This document shows positions 18,754 through 26,400 of a DNA stretch of 64,000 nt, piece by piece. Both the position numbers and the translations under genes were made by a program. Below the pieces are notes generated by a model that saw only the letters and a program-made list of their open reading frames with translations, was not told the DNA's origin and ran no database searches. Position 1 is the first letter of the stretch, and each line of letters opens with the position of its first letter. Source of the DNA: JBBQKI01 sp038326725 (lineage in GTDB: Bacteria; Bacteroidota; Bacteroidia; Flavobacteriales; Flavobacteriaceae); the NCBI GenBank assembly GCA_038326725.1, contig JBBQKI010000007.1, positions 1 through 64,000 on the forward strand, given 5' to 3'.

Positions 18754-19179
18754 TTGAAAAGGCACATAGGCAGGTTTGATAAAGCAGATTTTCCCCTACT
18801 CGATTTTTTCGATATTGAAATAAAAATCGATACGGGCGCATTTACTTCATCCATTCATTGCAAAAACATGAAAGTGGAAGATAATTATTTGAAATGCAAT
18901 TTTCTGGATGAAGAGCATCCAATGTATCATGGCCGAGAAATCGTCTTTGATGAATACGACGTTAAAGTGGTGAAAAGCAGCAACGGTAGTGCGGAGGCCC
19001 GCTACCGGATAGAAACCGAAATTGTAATTTTCGGAGAAACGCATTCCATCTTTTTGACCCTGAGCGACCGCGAGGAAATGCGTTTCCCTGTATTGTTGGG
19101 CAGGAATTTTTTAAGCAAAAAATTTATGGTGGATATCAATAAAACCAATCTTTCTTTTAAATTAAAAAACACAAAATGA
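18754..19179 (+). CDS. RimB-like retropepsin-type aspartic protease (PF05618 family)
   Basis: This 141-residue protein has the single-domain retropepsin fold. The catalytic motif DTGA (IKIDTGAFTSSIHC, about residues 24-37) and the closing FPVLLGRNFL segment (about 109-118) match the DUF785/PF05618 family once annotated as ATP-dependent zinc proteases. RimB of the Pseudomonas RimABK system belongs here. The start is TTG at 18754, as no in-frame ATG precedes it. It overlaps the following RimK gene by 4 nt (ATGA), so the two are translationally coupled. It probably cleaves or regulates the RimK product. Confidence 0.85.
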   Translation: MKRHIGRFDKADFPLLDFFDIEIKIDTGAFTSSIHCKNMKVEDNYLKCNFLDEEHPMYHGREIVFDEYDVKVVKSSNGSAEARYRIETEIVIFGETHSIFLTLSDREEMRFPVLLGRNFLSKKFMVDINKTNLSFKLKNTK

Positions 19180-20048
19180 ACATAAAAATTTTATCGGCAA
19201 ACCCAAACCTCTATTCCACCAAACGTTTGGTGGAAGCCGCAAAAAAACGAAAACATAATGCTGAGGTCATAAATCACACGAAGTGCGACATCGTAATCGA
19301 GAAAAAAAACCCCAGTGTTTATTATCGGGGCGTAAAACTGGATCATACCGATGCCATCATTCCCAGGATTGGGGCTTCGGTCACTTTTTATGGCACGGCA
19401 GTAGTTCGGCAGTTTGAAATGATGCACGTTTTCACCACCACCGAATCCCAAGCATTGGTGCGGTCTCGGGATAAGTTAAGAAGTTTGCAAGTGCTTTCCC
19501 GCGCCGGACTGGGATTGCCAAAAACGGTTTTCACCAACTATTCCAGAAACACCCACGACGTAATAGAACACGTGGGCCGAGCGCCTTTGATCATCAAACT
19601 TTTGGAGGGCACCCAAGGTTTAGGTGTGGTTTTGGCCGAAACCAAAAAAGCAGCAGAATCAGTGTTGGAAGCCTTTAATGGGTTGCAGGCCCGTGTGATT
19701 GTGCAGGAATTTATAAAAGAAGCGGGGGGTGCGGATATTCGTGCGTTTATTGTTGACGGTCAAATAGTTGGGGCCATGAAAAGGCAGGCAAAAGATGGCG
19801 AATTCCGTTCAAACCTACACAGGGGCGGCACGGCAACGGTTATCAAACTTACCGATGAAGAAGAAACCGCAGCTTTAAAAGCTGCAAAAGCTTTGGGATT
19901 GGGAATTGCCGGGGTAGATATGTTGCAATCTTCGCGCGGGCCGTTGATTATTGAAGTAAATTCCTCGCCGGGCCTTGAAGGAATTGAAGCTGCTACTGGG
20001 AAGGATATCGCAAATACGATTATAAAATATATAGAACGCAACGTTTAA
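19176..20048 (+). CDS. rimK: RimK-type alpha-L-glutamate ligase
   Basis: This 290-residue ATP-grasp enzyme is strikingly close to E. coli RimK along its whole length: IIPRIGASVTFYGTAVVRQFEM, RSRDKLRSLQVL, LLEGTQGLGVVLAETK, EFRSNLHRGG and EVNSSPGLEGIE-type blocks (each cited here only in part). RimK adds glutamates to the C-terminus of ribosomal protein S6 and can make poly-alpha-glutamate. The E. coli C-terminal tail is absent. It is coupled to the retropepsin upstream and lies 2 nt before the carboxypeptidase gene. Confidence 0.93.
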   Translation: MNIKILSANPNLYSTKRLVEAAKKRKHNAEVINHTKCDIVIEKKNPSVYYRGVKLDHTDAIIPRIGASVTFYGTAVVRQFEMMHVFTTTESQALVRSRDKLRSLQVLSRAGLGLPKTVFTNYSRNTHDVIEHVGRAPLIIKLLEGTQGLGVVLAETKKAAESVLEAFNGLQARVIVQEFIKEAGGADIRAFIVDGQIVGAMKRQAKDGEFRSNLHRGGTATVIKLTDEEETAALKAAKALGLGIAGVDMLQSSRGPLIIEVNSSPGLEGIEAATGKDIANTIIKYIERNV

Positions 20049-20050
20049 GC

Positions 20051-21052
20051 ATGCCGAAAAAACCGGAACAGGATATTGTAATTTTAAACGAAAGGATCGC
20101 CTTGGGCGAAAGTAAAATAGTGGATTTCAGCATCGCCAAGCTTTATACGGCCACTAAAGTTGAAATCCCCATCATAATCGAACGCTCAAAAATCCCCGGG
20201 CCGACGGTATTGATCACGGCAGGTATTCATGGTGATGAAATAAACGGGGTGGAAATAGTTCGCCAACTCATCGCCCGAAAAATGAACAAGCCCAAATGTG
20301 GCACTATAATTTGCATCCCAATCCTCAACATTTTCGGTTTCCTAAACGGCGACCGTTCCTTCCCCGATGGCAGGGATTTGAACCGTGTTTTTCCGGGAAC
20401 TCAAACCGGCTCTTTGGCAAGCCGTGTGGCATATCATTTCACAAAAAAAGTACTTCCGCATGCCGATTATTGTTTCGACTTTCATACCGGGGGTGCCAGC
20501 CGTTTTAATGCAGCCCAGGTTCGTATAAAACCAGGGGATGAAAAATTACTTGAACTTGCCAAAATTTTCAACGCACCTTTTACTTTATTTTCAAACAATA
20601 TTGAAAAATCCTACCGCTCTACTTGTTTTAAAATGGGAATCCCAATTTTACTTTTTGAAGGAGGAAGATCCCGCGAAAGCAGTAAAATTATAGTAAAAGA
20701 AGGAGTGGATGGCGTTATGAGGGTGTTGAAACATTTGGGGATGCTCGCCAACAGGCATCATCCTACCATACCTTCTTCAAAAACAGTAATCATAAAAAAA
20801 AGTCGTTGGGTTCGTGCTCAAAGAAGCGGCTTGTTGCACGTTAAAATTGACATCAATAAACACGTGGAAAAAGGGGAATTCTTGGCTACAATTACGGATC
20901 CGTATGGGAAAACACGTTTTAAGGTAACTTCACCCAACGAAGGCTACATAATCAATGTGAACCTTTCGCCCATTGTTTATCAAGGAGATGCCATTTTTCA
21001 TGTTTCAACTGAAAATAGCATTGAGGTTGAAAGCGAAGAAATGGAAGATTGA
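20051..21052 (+). CDS. Succinylglutamate desuccinylase/aspartoacylase (AstE/M14) family zinc hydrolase
   Basis: This 333-residue protein has the zinc motif HGDEINGVE (about residues 61-69), the third ligand in DFHTGG (about 145), and the substrate-binding NGDRSFPDGRDLNR loop. A C-terminal beta-barrel (about 250-325) has KGEFLATITDPYG and PNEGYI, as in AstE-like proteins. Family members remove acyl or amino-acid groups from glutamate- or aspartate-like substrates. Next to two RimK ligases, a role in trimming the added amino acids is likely but inferred. It begins 2 nt after the rimK stop. Confidence 0.9.
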   Translation: MPKKPEQDIVILNERIALGESKIVDFSIAKLYTATKVEIPIIIERSKIPGPTVLITAGIHGDEINGVEIVRQLIARKMNKPKCGTIICIPILNIFGFLNGDRSFPDGRDLNRVFPGTQTGSLASRVAYHFTKKVLPHADYCFDFHTGGASRFNAAQVRIKPGDEKLLELAKIFNAPFTLFSNNIEKSYRSTCFKMGIPILLFEGGRSRESSKIIVKEGVDGVMRVLKHLGMLANRHHPTIPSSKTVIIKKSRWVRAQRSGLLHVKIDINKHVEKGEFLATITDPYGKTRFKVTSPNEGYIINVNLSPIVYQGDAIFHVSTENSIEVESEEMED

Positions 21053-21054
21053 AC

Positions 21055-21615
21055 ATGGAAAAGGCAAAACTCCGGGCAACATATAAAAAACTGCGCGAAA
21101 ACATTTCCGAAGATTTTATTGAAGATAACAGCCTACAAATAGCCAACAATGTGTTGAAACTTCCAATTTGGGACAAAACCTATTATCATCTTTTTTTGAG
21201 TATTCCCGGAAAAAAAGAAGTGGAGACCCATTATTTATTGCACATCCTTCAAGGCAAGGATAAAAGTGTTGTCCTTTCCAAAGCAGATTTTGAAAACCAT
21301 ACATTATCACATATCCTTTTGCAGGAAAACACGCTCATAAAACCCTCGGCCCACGGCATTCCCGAACCGGTTTCGGGAATCGAAATTCCCCCGAAAAACC
21401 TAGAGGTAGTTTTTGTGCCCTTGCTTGCTTATGATTTTAAGGGCCATCGCATTGGATACGGTAAAGGTTTTTACGACAGATTTTTGGCAGAATGCAGCCC
21501 CGAAGTAATTTTGGTCGGGCTTTCATTTTTTGAGCCGGAAAAAGAAATTCTTTTTGAAAACACGGATGTGCCATTGAATTTTTGTGTTACCCCGAAAAAT
21601 ATTCATCCTTTTTAA
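21055..21615 (+). CDS. 5-formyltetrahydrofolate cyclo-ligase
   Basis: This 186-residue enzyme converts 5-formyl-THF to 5,10-methenyl-THF with ATP, recycling a stored folate form. The phosphate-binding block PLLAYDFKGHRIGYGKGFYDRFL (cited in part: GYGKGFYDRFL) is diagnostic, with N-terminal KLRATYKKLRENIS. I chose ATG 21055, 2 nt after the preceding stop; a TTG at 21049 would overlap that stop. It is probably cotranscribed with the RimK cassette, though a functional link is not obvious. Confidence 0.92.
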   Translation: MEKAKLRATYKKLRENISEDFIEDNSLQIANNVLKLPIWDKTYYHLFLSIPGKKEVETHYLLHILQGKDKSVVLSKADFENHTLSHILLQENTLIKPSAHGIPEPVSGIEIPPKNLEVVFVPLLAYDFKGHRIGYGKGFYDRFLAECSPEVILVGLSFFEPEKEILFENTDVPLNFCVTPKNIHPF

Positions 21616-21661
21616 AAATATCCCATTATCTTTATAATCAACAATTAACCAAATTAAAAAA

Positions 21662-21943
21662 ATGGAAACAACAAACACTCCCATGGGAAACCCACCGGAC
21701 AATAATCTTGTTTGGGCAATTTTATGTACCGTATTGTGCTGCCTGCCATTGGGCATTGTATCAATTATTAAAGCCACTAAAGTAAAAGAGCTATGGCTGC
21801 AGGGCGACACCATTGGCGCTCAGAAAGCTGCCGATGATGCCAAGAAATGGGCAATTTGGGGCGCTGTTATCGCGATTGGCCTTTGGATTATTTATTTTGT
21901 TTTAATTTTTGCAGGGATCGCCAGTGGTTTTATGGCAGTCTAA
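21662..21943 (+). CDS. CD225/dispanin family small membrane protein
   Basis: This 93-residue protein has two hydrophobic segments (about 17-38 and 67-90) joined by a short basic/acidic loop. The first carries CTVLCCLPLGIVSIIKA, the CD225 signature shared with eukaryotic IFITM proteins. The N-terminus is Pro- and Asn-rich. In Bacteroidota these proteins commonly sit next to DUF2752 proteins, as here. The function in bacteria is not established. A TATCTTTA -7-like box lies about 30 nt upstream. Confidence 0.87.
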   Translation: METTNTPMGNPPDNNLVWAILCTVLCCLPLGIVSIIKATKVKELWLQGDTIGAQKAADDAKKWAIWGAVIAIGLWIIYFVLIFAGIASGFMAV

Positions 21944-22346
21944 AATTTTATGGAAAATCGCCCTCTTGGTAAGTATTCTAGGGGGCGTTTTTTTTATATT
22001 CTTTTTTTTAAATCCTTCGCAGCATTCTTTTTTCCTGCCCTGCCCTTTTCATTATATTACGGGTTATCATTGCCCAGGTTGTGGATCGCAGCGGGCGTTG
22101 CACCAATTATTACATTTAAATTTGCTGGAAGCCTTCAGACTAAATCCCCTCATGGTTTTAACCTTGCCATTATTGATTTACGGTCTTGGGGTTACGGCGT
22201 CAAATTATGTTTTCGGTAGCCAATACCGGGTAAGTATTTTTTATAACAAAATATTTATTTATGGCTATTTTGGGATTGCGTTACTGTATTGGATACTGCG
22301 CAACTTGTCCTATTATCCCTTTAATTTGTTGGCTCCTGCTGGATAA
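21909..22346 (+). CDS. DUF2752 membrane protein
   Basis: The protein carries the DUF2752 hallmark PCPFHYITGYHCPGCGSQRA (about residues 45-64 of the longest reading), with Cys pairs, and then RLNPLMVLTLP. Two or three membrane helices are predicted. The start is uncertain. No in-frame ATG precedes the first helix; TTG 21909 and GTG 21924 both overlap the dispanin gene, and ATT 21945 is the only other candidate. The ATG at 21950 is in a different frame that lacks the motif. Long T and G runs here make a base-call slip possible. It overlaps convergent lspA by 26 nt. Confidence 0.8.
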   Translation: MQGSPVVLWQSKILWKIALLVSILGGVFFIFFFLNPSQHSFFLPCPFHYITGYHCPGCGSQRALHQLLHLNLLEAFRLNPLMVLTLPLLIYGLGVTASNYVFGSQYRVSIFYNKIFIYGYFGIALLYWILRNLSYYPFNLLAPAG

Positions 22347-22953
22347 CTGGTTTTTCCTTTTCGGAAAAAGCTTTTTTATTGAAGAAAATCAAAAGCCCCA
22401 CCCCAACGCTTATAGAAGTATCGGCGATGTTGAAAACGGGATCGAAAAAGGAAAATTCATCTCCTCCCCAAAACGGGACCCATTCCGGTAAAAAACCATC
22501 ATATAAAGGAAAATAAAGCATATCCACCACTTTTCCGTGAAAAACAGTTCCGTAGCCTCCATCGGGCGGAAAAAAAGTTGCAACCTGCCCATAACTGTCG
22601 TTAAAGATGATGCCATAAAAAACAGAATCGATAATGTTGCCCATCGCCCCTGCAAAAATCAGCGCGATGGAGAGGATTAAGATTCGTGATGAATTTTTTC
22701 GCACCGAATCCCAGAGCCAATAGCCAATCCCTACTATGGCTACCATCCTGAAAAGGGTCAGGATTAGTTTACCATATTCGCCGGGTATTTTTGCGCCCCA
22801 AGCCATTCCTTCATTTTCAACAAATAAAATACGGAACCAATCAAAAACAAAAACTTGTTCTCCCAATTGGAAATGTGTTTTTATATAGAGTTTGGAAATT
22901 TGATCTATAAGCAAGATCAAAATGATAATGAAGATGGGTTTTTTAAGGGACAT
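22321..22953 (-). CDS. lspA: Lipoprotein signal peptidase (signal peptidase II)
   Basis: This 210-residue inner-membrane aspartic protease removes signal peptides from lipoproteins. Four membrane helices are visible. The catalytic aspartates sit in GNIIDSVFYG and VFNIADTSISVG. ILLIDQISKLYI near the start is typical. It has the periplasmic insertion seen in Bacteroidota forms (EWVPFWGGDEFSFF). ATG at 22953 is preferred over an in-frame TTG at 22965. It follows the ileS-dksA unit but a terminator lies between, so it probably has its own promoter. Confidence 0.95.
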   Translation of the reverse strand: MSLKKPIFIIILILLIDQISKLYIKTHFQLGEQVFVFDWFRILFVENEGMAWGAKIPGEYGKLILTLFRMVAIVGIGYWLWDSVRKNSSRILILSIALIFAGAMGNIIDSVFYGIIFNDSYGQVATFFPPDGGYGTVFHGKVVDMLYFPLYDGFLPEWVPFWGGDEFSFFDPVFNIADTSISVGVGLLIFFNKKAFSEKEKPVIQQEPTN

Positions 22954-23062
22954 ACTTTTTTTCAACTCAATTTTTAGAATATGCCCGCAAAAATAGGAAT
23001 ATTATTCGTCTTGAAATACTCAATCCAGCAAAGTGGAATTTTATATTAAAAACATAAAATAA

Positions 23063-23085
23063 AAACCCCATAAAAAATGGGGTTT
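23063..23085 (-). terminator. Intrinsic terminator of the ileS-dksA-like unit
   Basis: A perfect 9-bp stem AAACCCCAT / ATGGGGTTT with a five-base loop is followed on the minus strand by TTATTTTA. It lies just past the DksA-like stop codon and before lspA. Confidence 0.8.
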
Positions 23086-23107
23086 ATCAAATTAAAACAA
23101 TGTGCGG

Positions 23108-23491
23108 TTACTTTTGCATGTTCTTGGCCTCAATGCTCAAAGTGGCATGCGGTACCAGTTTTAGCCTATCTTTATTAATCAGTTTTCCGGTAACTCTGCA
23201 AACACCGTAGGTTTTATTTTCGATGCGTACCAAAGCATTTTTAAGGTCTCGGATGAATTTTTCTTGACGGATGGCAAGTTGCGAATTTGCTTCCTTGCTC
23301 ATTACCTCACTGCCCTCATCAAATGCTTTAAAGGTGGGCGAAGTATCGTCGGTCCCATTGTTGCTATCGTTTTTATAGGAACTTTTTATCAGTTCCAATT
23401 GCTCGGAGGCGTTCGCTATTTTATCGGAGATCAATTTTTTGAATTCTTCCAAATCCGCGTCAGCGTATCGTGTTCTTTCGTGTACAGTCAT
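23108..23491 (-). CDS. TraR/DksA family protein with degenerate zinc finger
   Basis: This 127-residue protein has a long N-terminal coiled coil (about 5-90) and a C-terminal TraR/DksA finger region. DksA proteins enter the RNA polymerase secondary channel and act with ppGpp. The coiled-coil tip has DDTSPTFKAFDEGSE. The finger reads YGVCRVTGKLINKDRLKL, then PHATLS: only one Cys of the usual four remains, so zinc binding is unlikely. This form is usual in Bacteroidota. It begins 2 nt after the ileS stop and must be cotranscribed with it. Confidence 0.88.
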   Translation of the reverse strand: MTVHERTRYADADLEEFKKLISDKIANASEQLELIKSSYKNDSNNGTDDTSPTFKAFDEGSEVMSKEANSQLAIRQEKFIRDLKNALVRIENKTYGVCRVTGKLINKDRLKLVPHATLSIEAKNMQK

Positions 23492-23493
23492 TT

Positions 23494-26400
23494 TCAGTGT
23501 TTTTTAATGCTTAAACTTGTTTCTATTCCGTCGAATGCAATTTCGGTACCGTTTTTAATTTCCCTTTCAAATTGCAACCTTTCGGTTAATGTTTCTTCCA
23601 TTATGTATTTTAAGTTTTCAGTAACCGCAACTTGCAGTTTTTCGTTTTCTTTGAGCATAACCTCTATCCGGTCCGTTACTTCAAGGCCCGAATCTTTCCG
23701 TAGGTTTTGAATGCGGTTTACCAATTCCCTGGCAATTCCTTCATTTTTCAAACTGGGCGTCAGCGTAATGTCCAAAGCCACGGTGATACCCGCATTGCTT
23801 GCAACCAACCAACCTTCAATTTCCTGAGAACTTATAATTACATCTTGGGGTGCCAAAGTAATGTTTTTTTCGTTAACCAAAATAGTAATTTCACCGTGTT
23901 TTTCAAGTTGTGCAATTTCCTCATTCCCAAAGAAATTTATGACTTCCGAAATAGCTTTCATATCTTTTCCAAAACGGGGTCCCAAGGCTTTGAAATCTGG
24001 TTTTATCTGTTTCACCAAAATGCCCGAACCTTCATCTATAAGCTCAATTTCTTTGATGTTTACCTCCGCTTTTATCAAATCTGAAACGTCCAATATTTCT
24101 TCCCTTTCGGAAGCGTCCAAAACCGGGATCATTATTTTTTGAAGCGGCTGCCGCACTTTTATTTTTTCCTTTTGCCGTAAGGACAAAACAAGGGAAGAAA
24201 TGGTTTGTGCCTTCTGCATTTTGTGTTCCAGTTTTGAATCAATAAAAGACGCATCATATTTTGGAAAGTTACTTAAATGCACGGATACTTCGACTTCGCA
24301 CAGTACAGGTACTTCGACTTCGCTCCCCTTTTTTTCTTTTGCCATTCCCTGTGTTAAATCTATGTATAGCCGGTCCATGAAAAAGGGTGCAATTGGGGCC
24401 GAAAGTTGAGCAACTGTAACCAAACACGTATGCAGGGTTTGATAGGCCGAAACTTTATCGTCGCCATAACTGCCTTTCCAATAACGCCGCCGGTTCAAAC
24501 GGACATACCAATTGCTTAAATATTCCTGGACAAATTCTGAAATGGCACGGGCGGCCCGGGTGGGCTCGTAGGTTTCGTAAAAAGCATCCACGTTTCTAAT
24601 GAGGGTATGAAGTTCCGAAAGGATCCAACGATCTATTTCTGGCCTTTTTTCCAGAGGTATTTGTGCCTCTTCATTTTTAAAATTATCGAGATTGGCATAA
24701 AGGCTGAAAAAACTATACGTATTGTAAAGCGTTCCAAAGAATTTGTTGCGAACCTCCGAAATGCCGTCCGTATCAAATTTCAAATTATCCCACGGATTTG
24801 CATTGCTAATCATGTACCACCGCGTGGCATCGGGACCATAAACATCCAAAGTTTCAAATGGATCGGCGGCATTGCCCAAACGTTTTGACATTTTCTGCCC
24901 GTTCTTGTCCAAGACCAAACCGTTTGAAACCACATTTTTATAGGCCACATCATTAAAAATCATCGTGGCAATGGCGTGCAATGTGTAAAACCACCCTCGG
25001 GTTTGGTCCACGCCCTCGGCAATAAAATCGGCCTTGCGCCAAGTATTTTCAACCTTTTCTTTATTTTCAAATGGATAATGCCACTGTGCATAGGGCATAC
25101 TACCGCTGTCAAACCAAACGTCAATAAGATCGGTTTCGCGCTTCATAGGTTTCCCGCTTTTTGAAACCAAAACAACTTCGTCAACAATATTTTTATGCAG
25201 ATCAACTTTCGCATAATTTTCTTCGGAAAAATCGCCTATCACAAATTCCTGAAAAATATCTTTCAACATAAAACCTGCCTTGACTGATTTCTGCATTTCG
25301 GTTTTTAGTTCTTCGATGGAGCTGATAATGATTTCTTCCTTCGAATCTTCCGTACGCCAAATGGGCAGCGGAATTCCCCAATAACGCGAACGCGAAAGGT
25401 TCCAGTCATTAGCATTGGAAAGCCAGTTCCCGAAGCGACCTTCCCCCGTAGCTTTGGGTTTCCAGTTAATTTCTTGGTTTAATTCAGCCATCCGATCGCG
25501 GAATTCTGTCACTTTTATAAACCAAGAATCTAAAGGATAATACAAGATGGGTTTATCCGTTCGCCAACAATTTGGATAACTGTGGGTGTATTTCTCAACT
25601 TTGAAGGCCTTGTTTTCGGTCTTTAATTTGATAGCAATTTCAACATCCACCGATTTTTCGGGAGCTTCGCCATCATCATAATATTCATTCTTAACATATT
25701 TCCCGGCGAATTCCTTTAGTTCCGGCCGGAATTTTCCTTGCAAATCCACCAGCGGAACCAAGTTTCCATTTTCATCCTTAACCAACATCGGTGGAACTTC
25801 GGGGACGGATTCTTTGGCAACCTTTGCATCATCCGCCCCGAAAGTGGGCGCAATGTGCACTATTCCTGTTCCGTCTTCGGTGGTTACAAAATCGCCCGAA
25901 ATAACCCGGAACGCATTTTCGGGATTTGAAAAAGGCAGGGTATAATCCAATAATTGCTCATAGCGGATGCCCACCAAATCTTTTCCTTTACATTCACTTT
26001 CAATAAAATACAGAATTTTTTTATCTCCCGGTTTGTATTTTTTTAAAGAATCTTTATCGTGTTTTTCTTCGAATTTTCCTTCGAATTGTTTGTTCACCAA
26101 ATTCTTTGCAAGTACCACATAAATAGGTTCGAATGTATATTGGTTAAAGGTTTTCACCAAAACATAATCTATTTTATTACCCACCGCAAGCGCAGTATTG
26201 CTGGGCAAAGTCCAAGGTGTGGTGGTCCAAGCTAACAAATATGCCCCCCCCGATCCCCCCGAAGGAGGGGAGGTTTTAAATGCATCCCATAAAGAAACTC
26301 CCCCTTCGGGGGTTGGGGGGCATTTAAATTGAGCTACTACCGTGGTATCGGTTACATCTTGATACGTTCCGGGCTGGTTCAATTCGTGCGAGCTCAATCC

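Noticed and set aside
21950..22219. ATG-started frame overlapping DUF2752
   Set aside because: It lacks the CPGCG motif, which is in the other frame, and its composition is not protein-like. A base slip remains possible and is noted in the findings.
24286..26322. ileS as a pseudogene because of its insertions
   Set aside because: Both insertions keep the frame and all catalytic and editing motifs are intact, so the gene should be functional.
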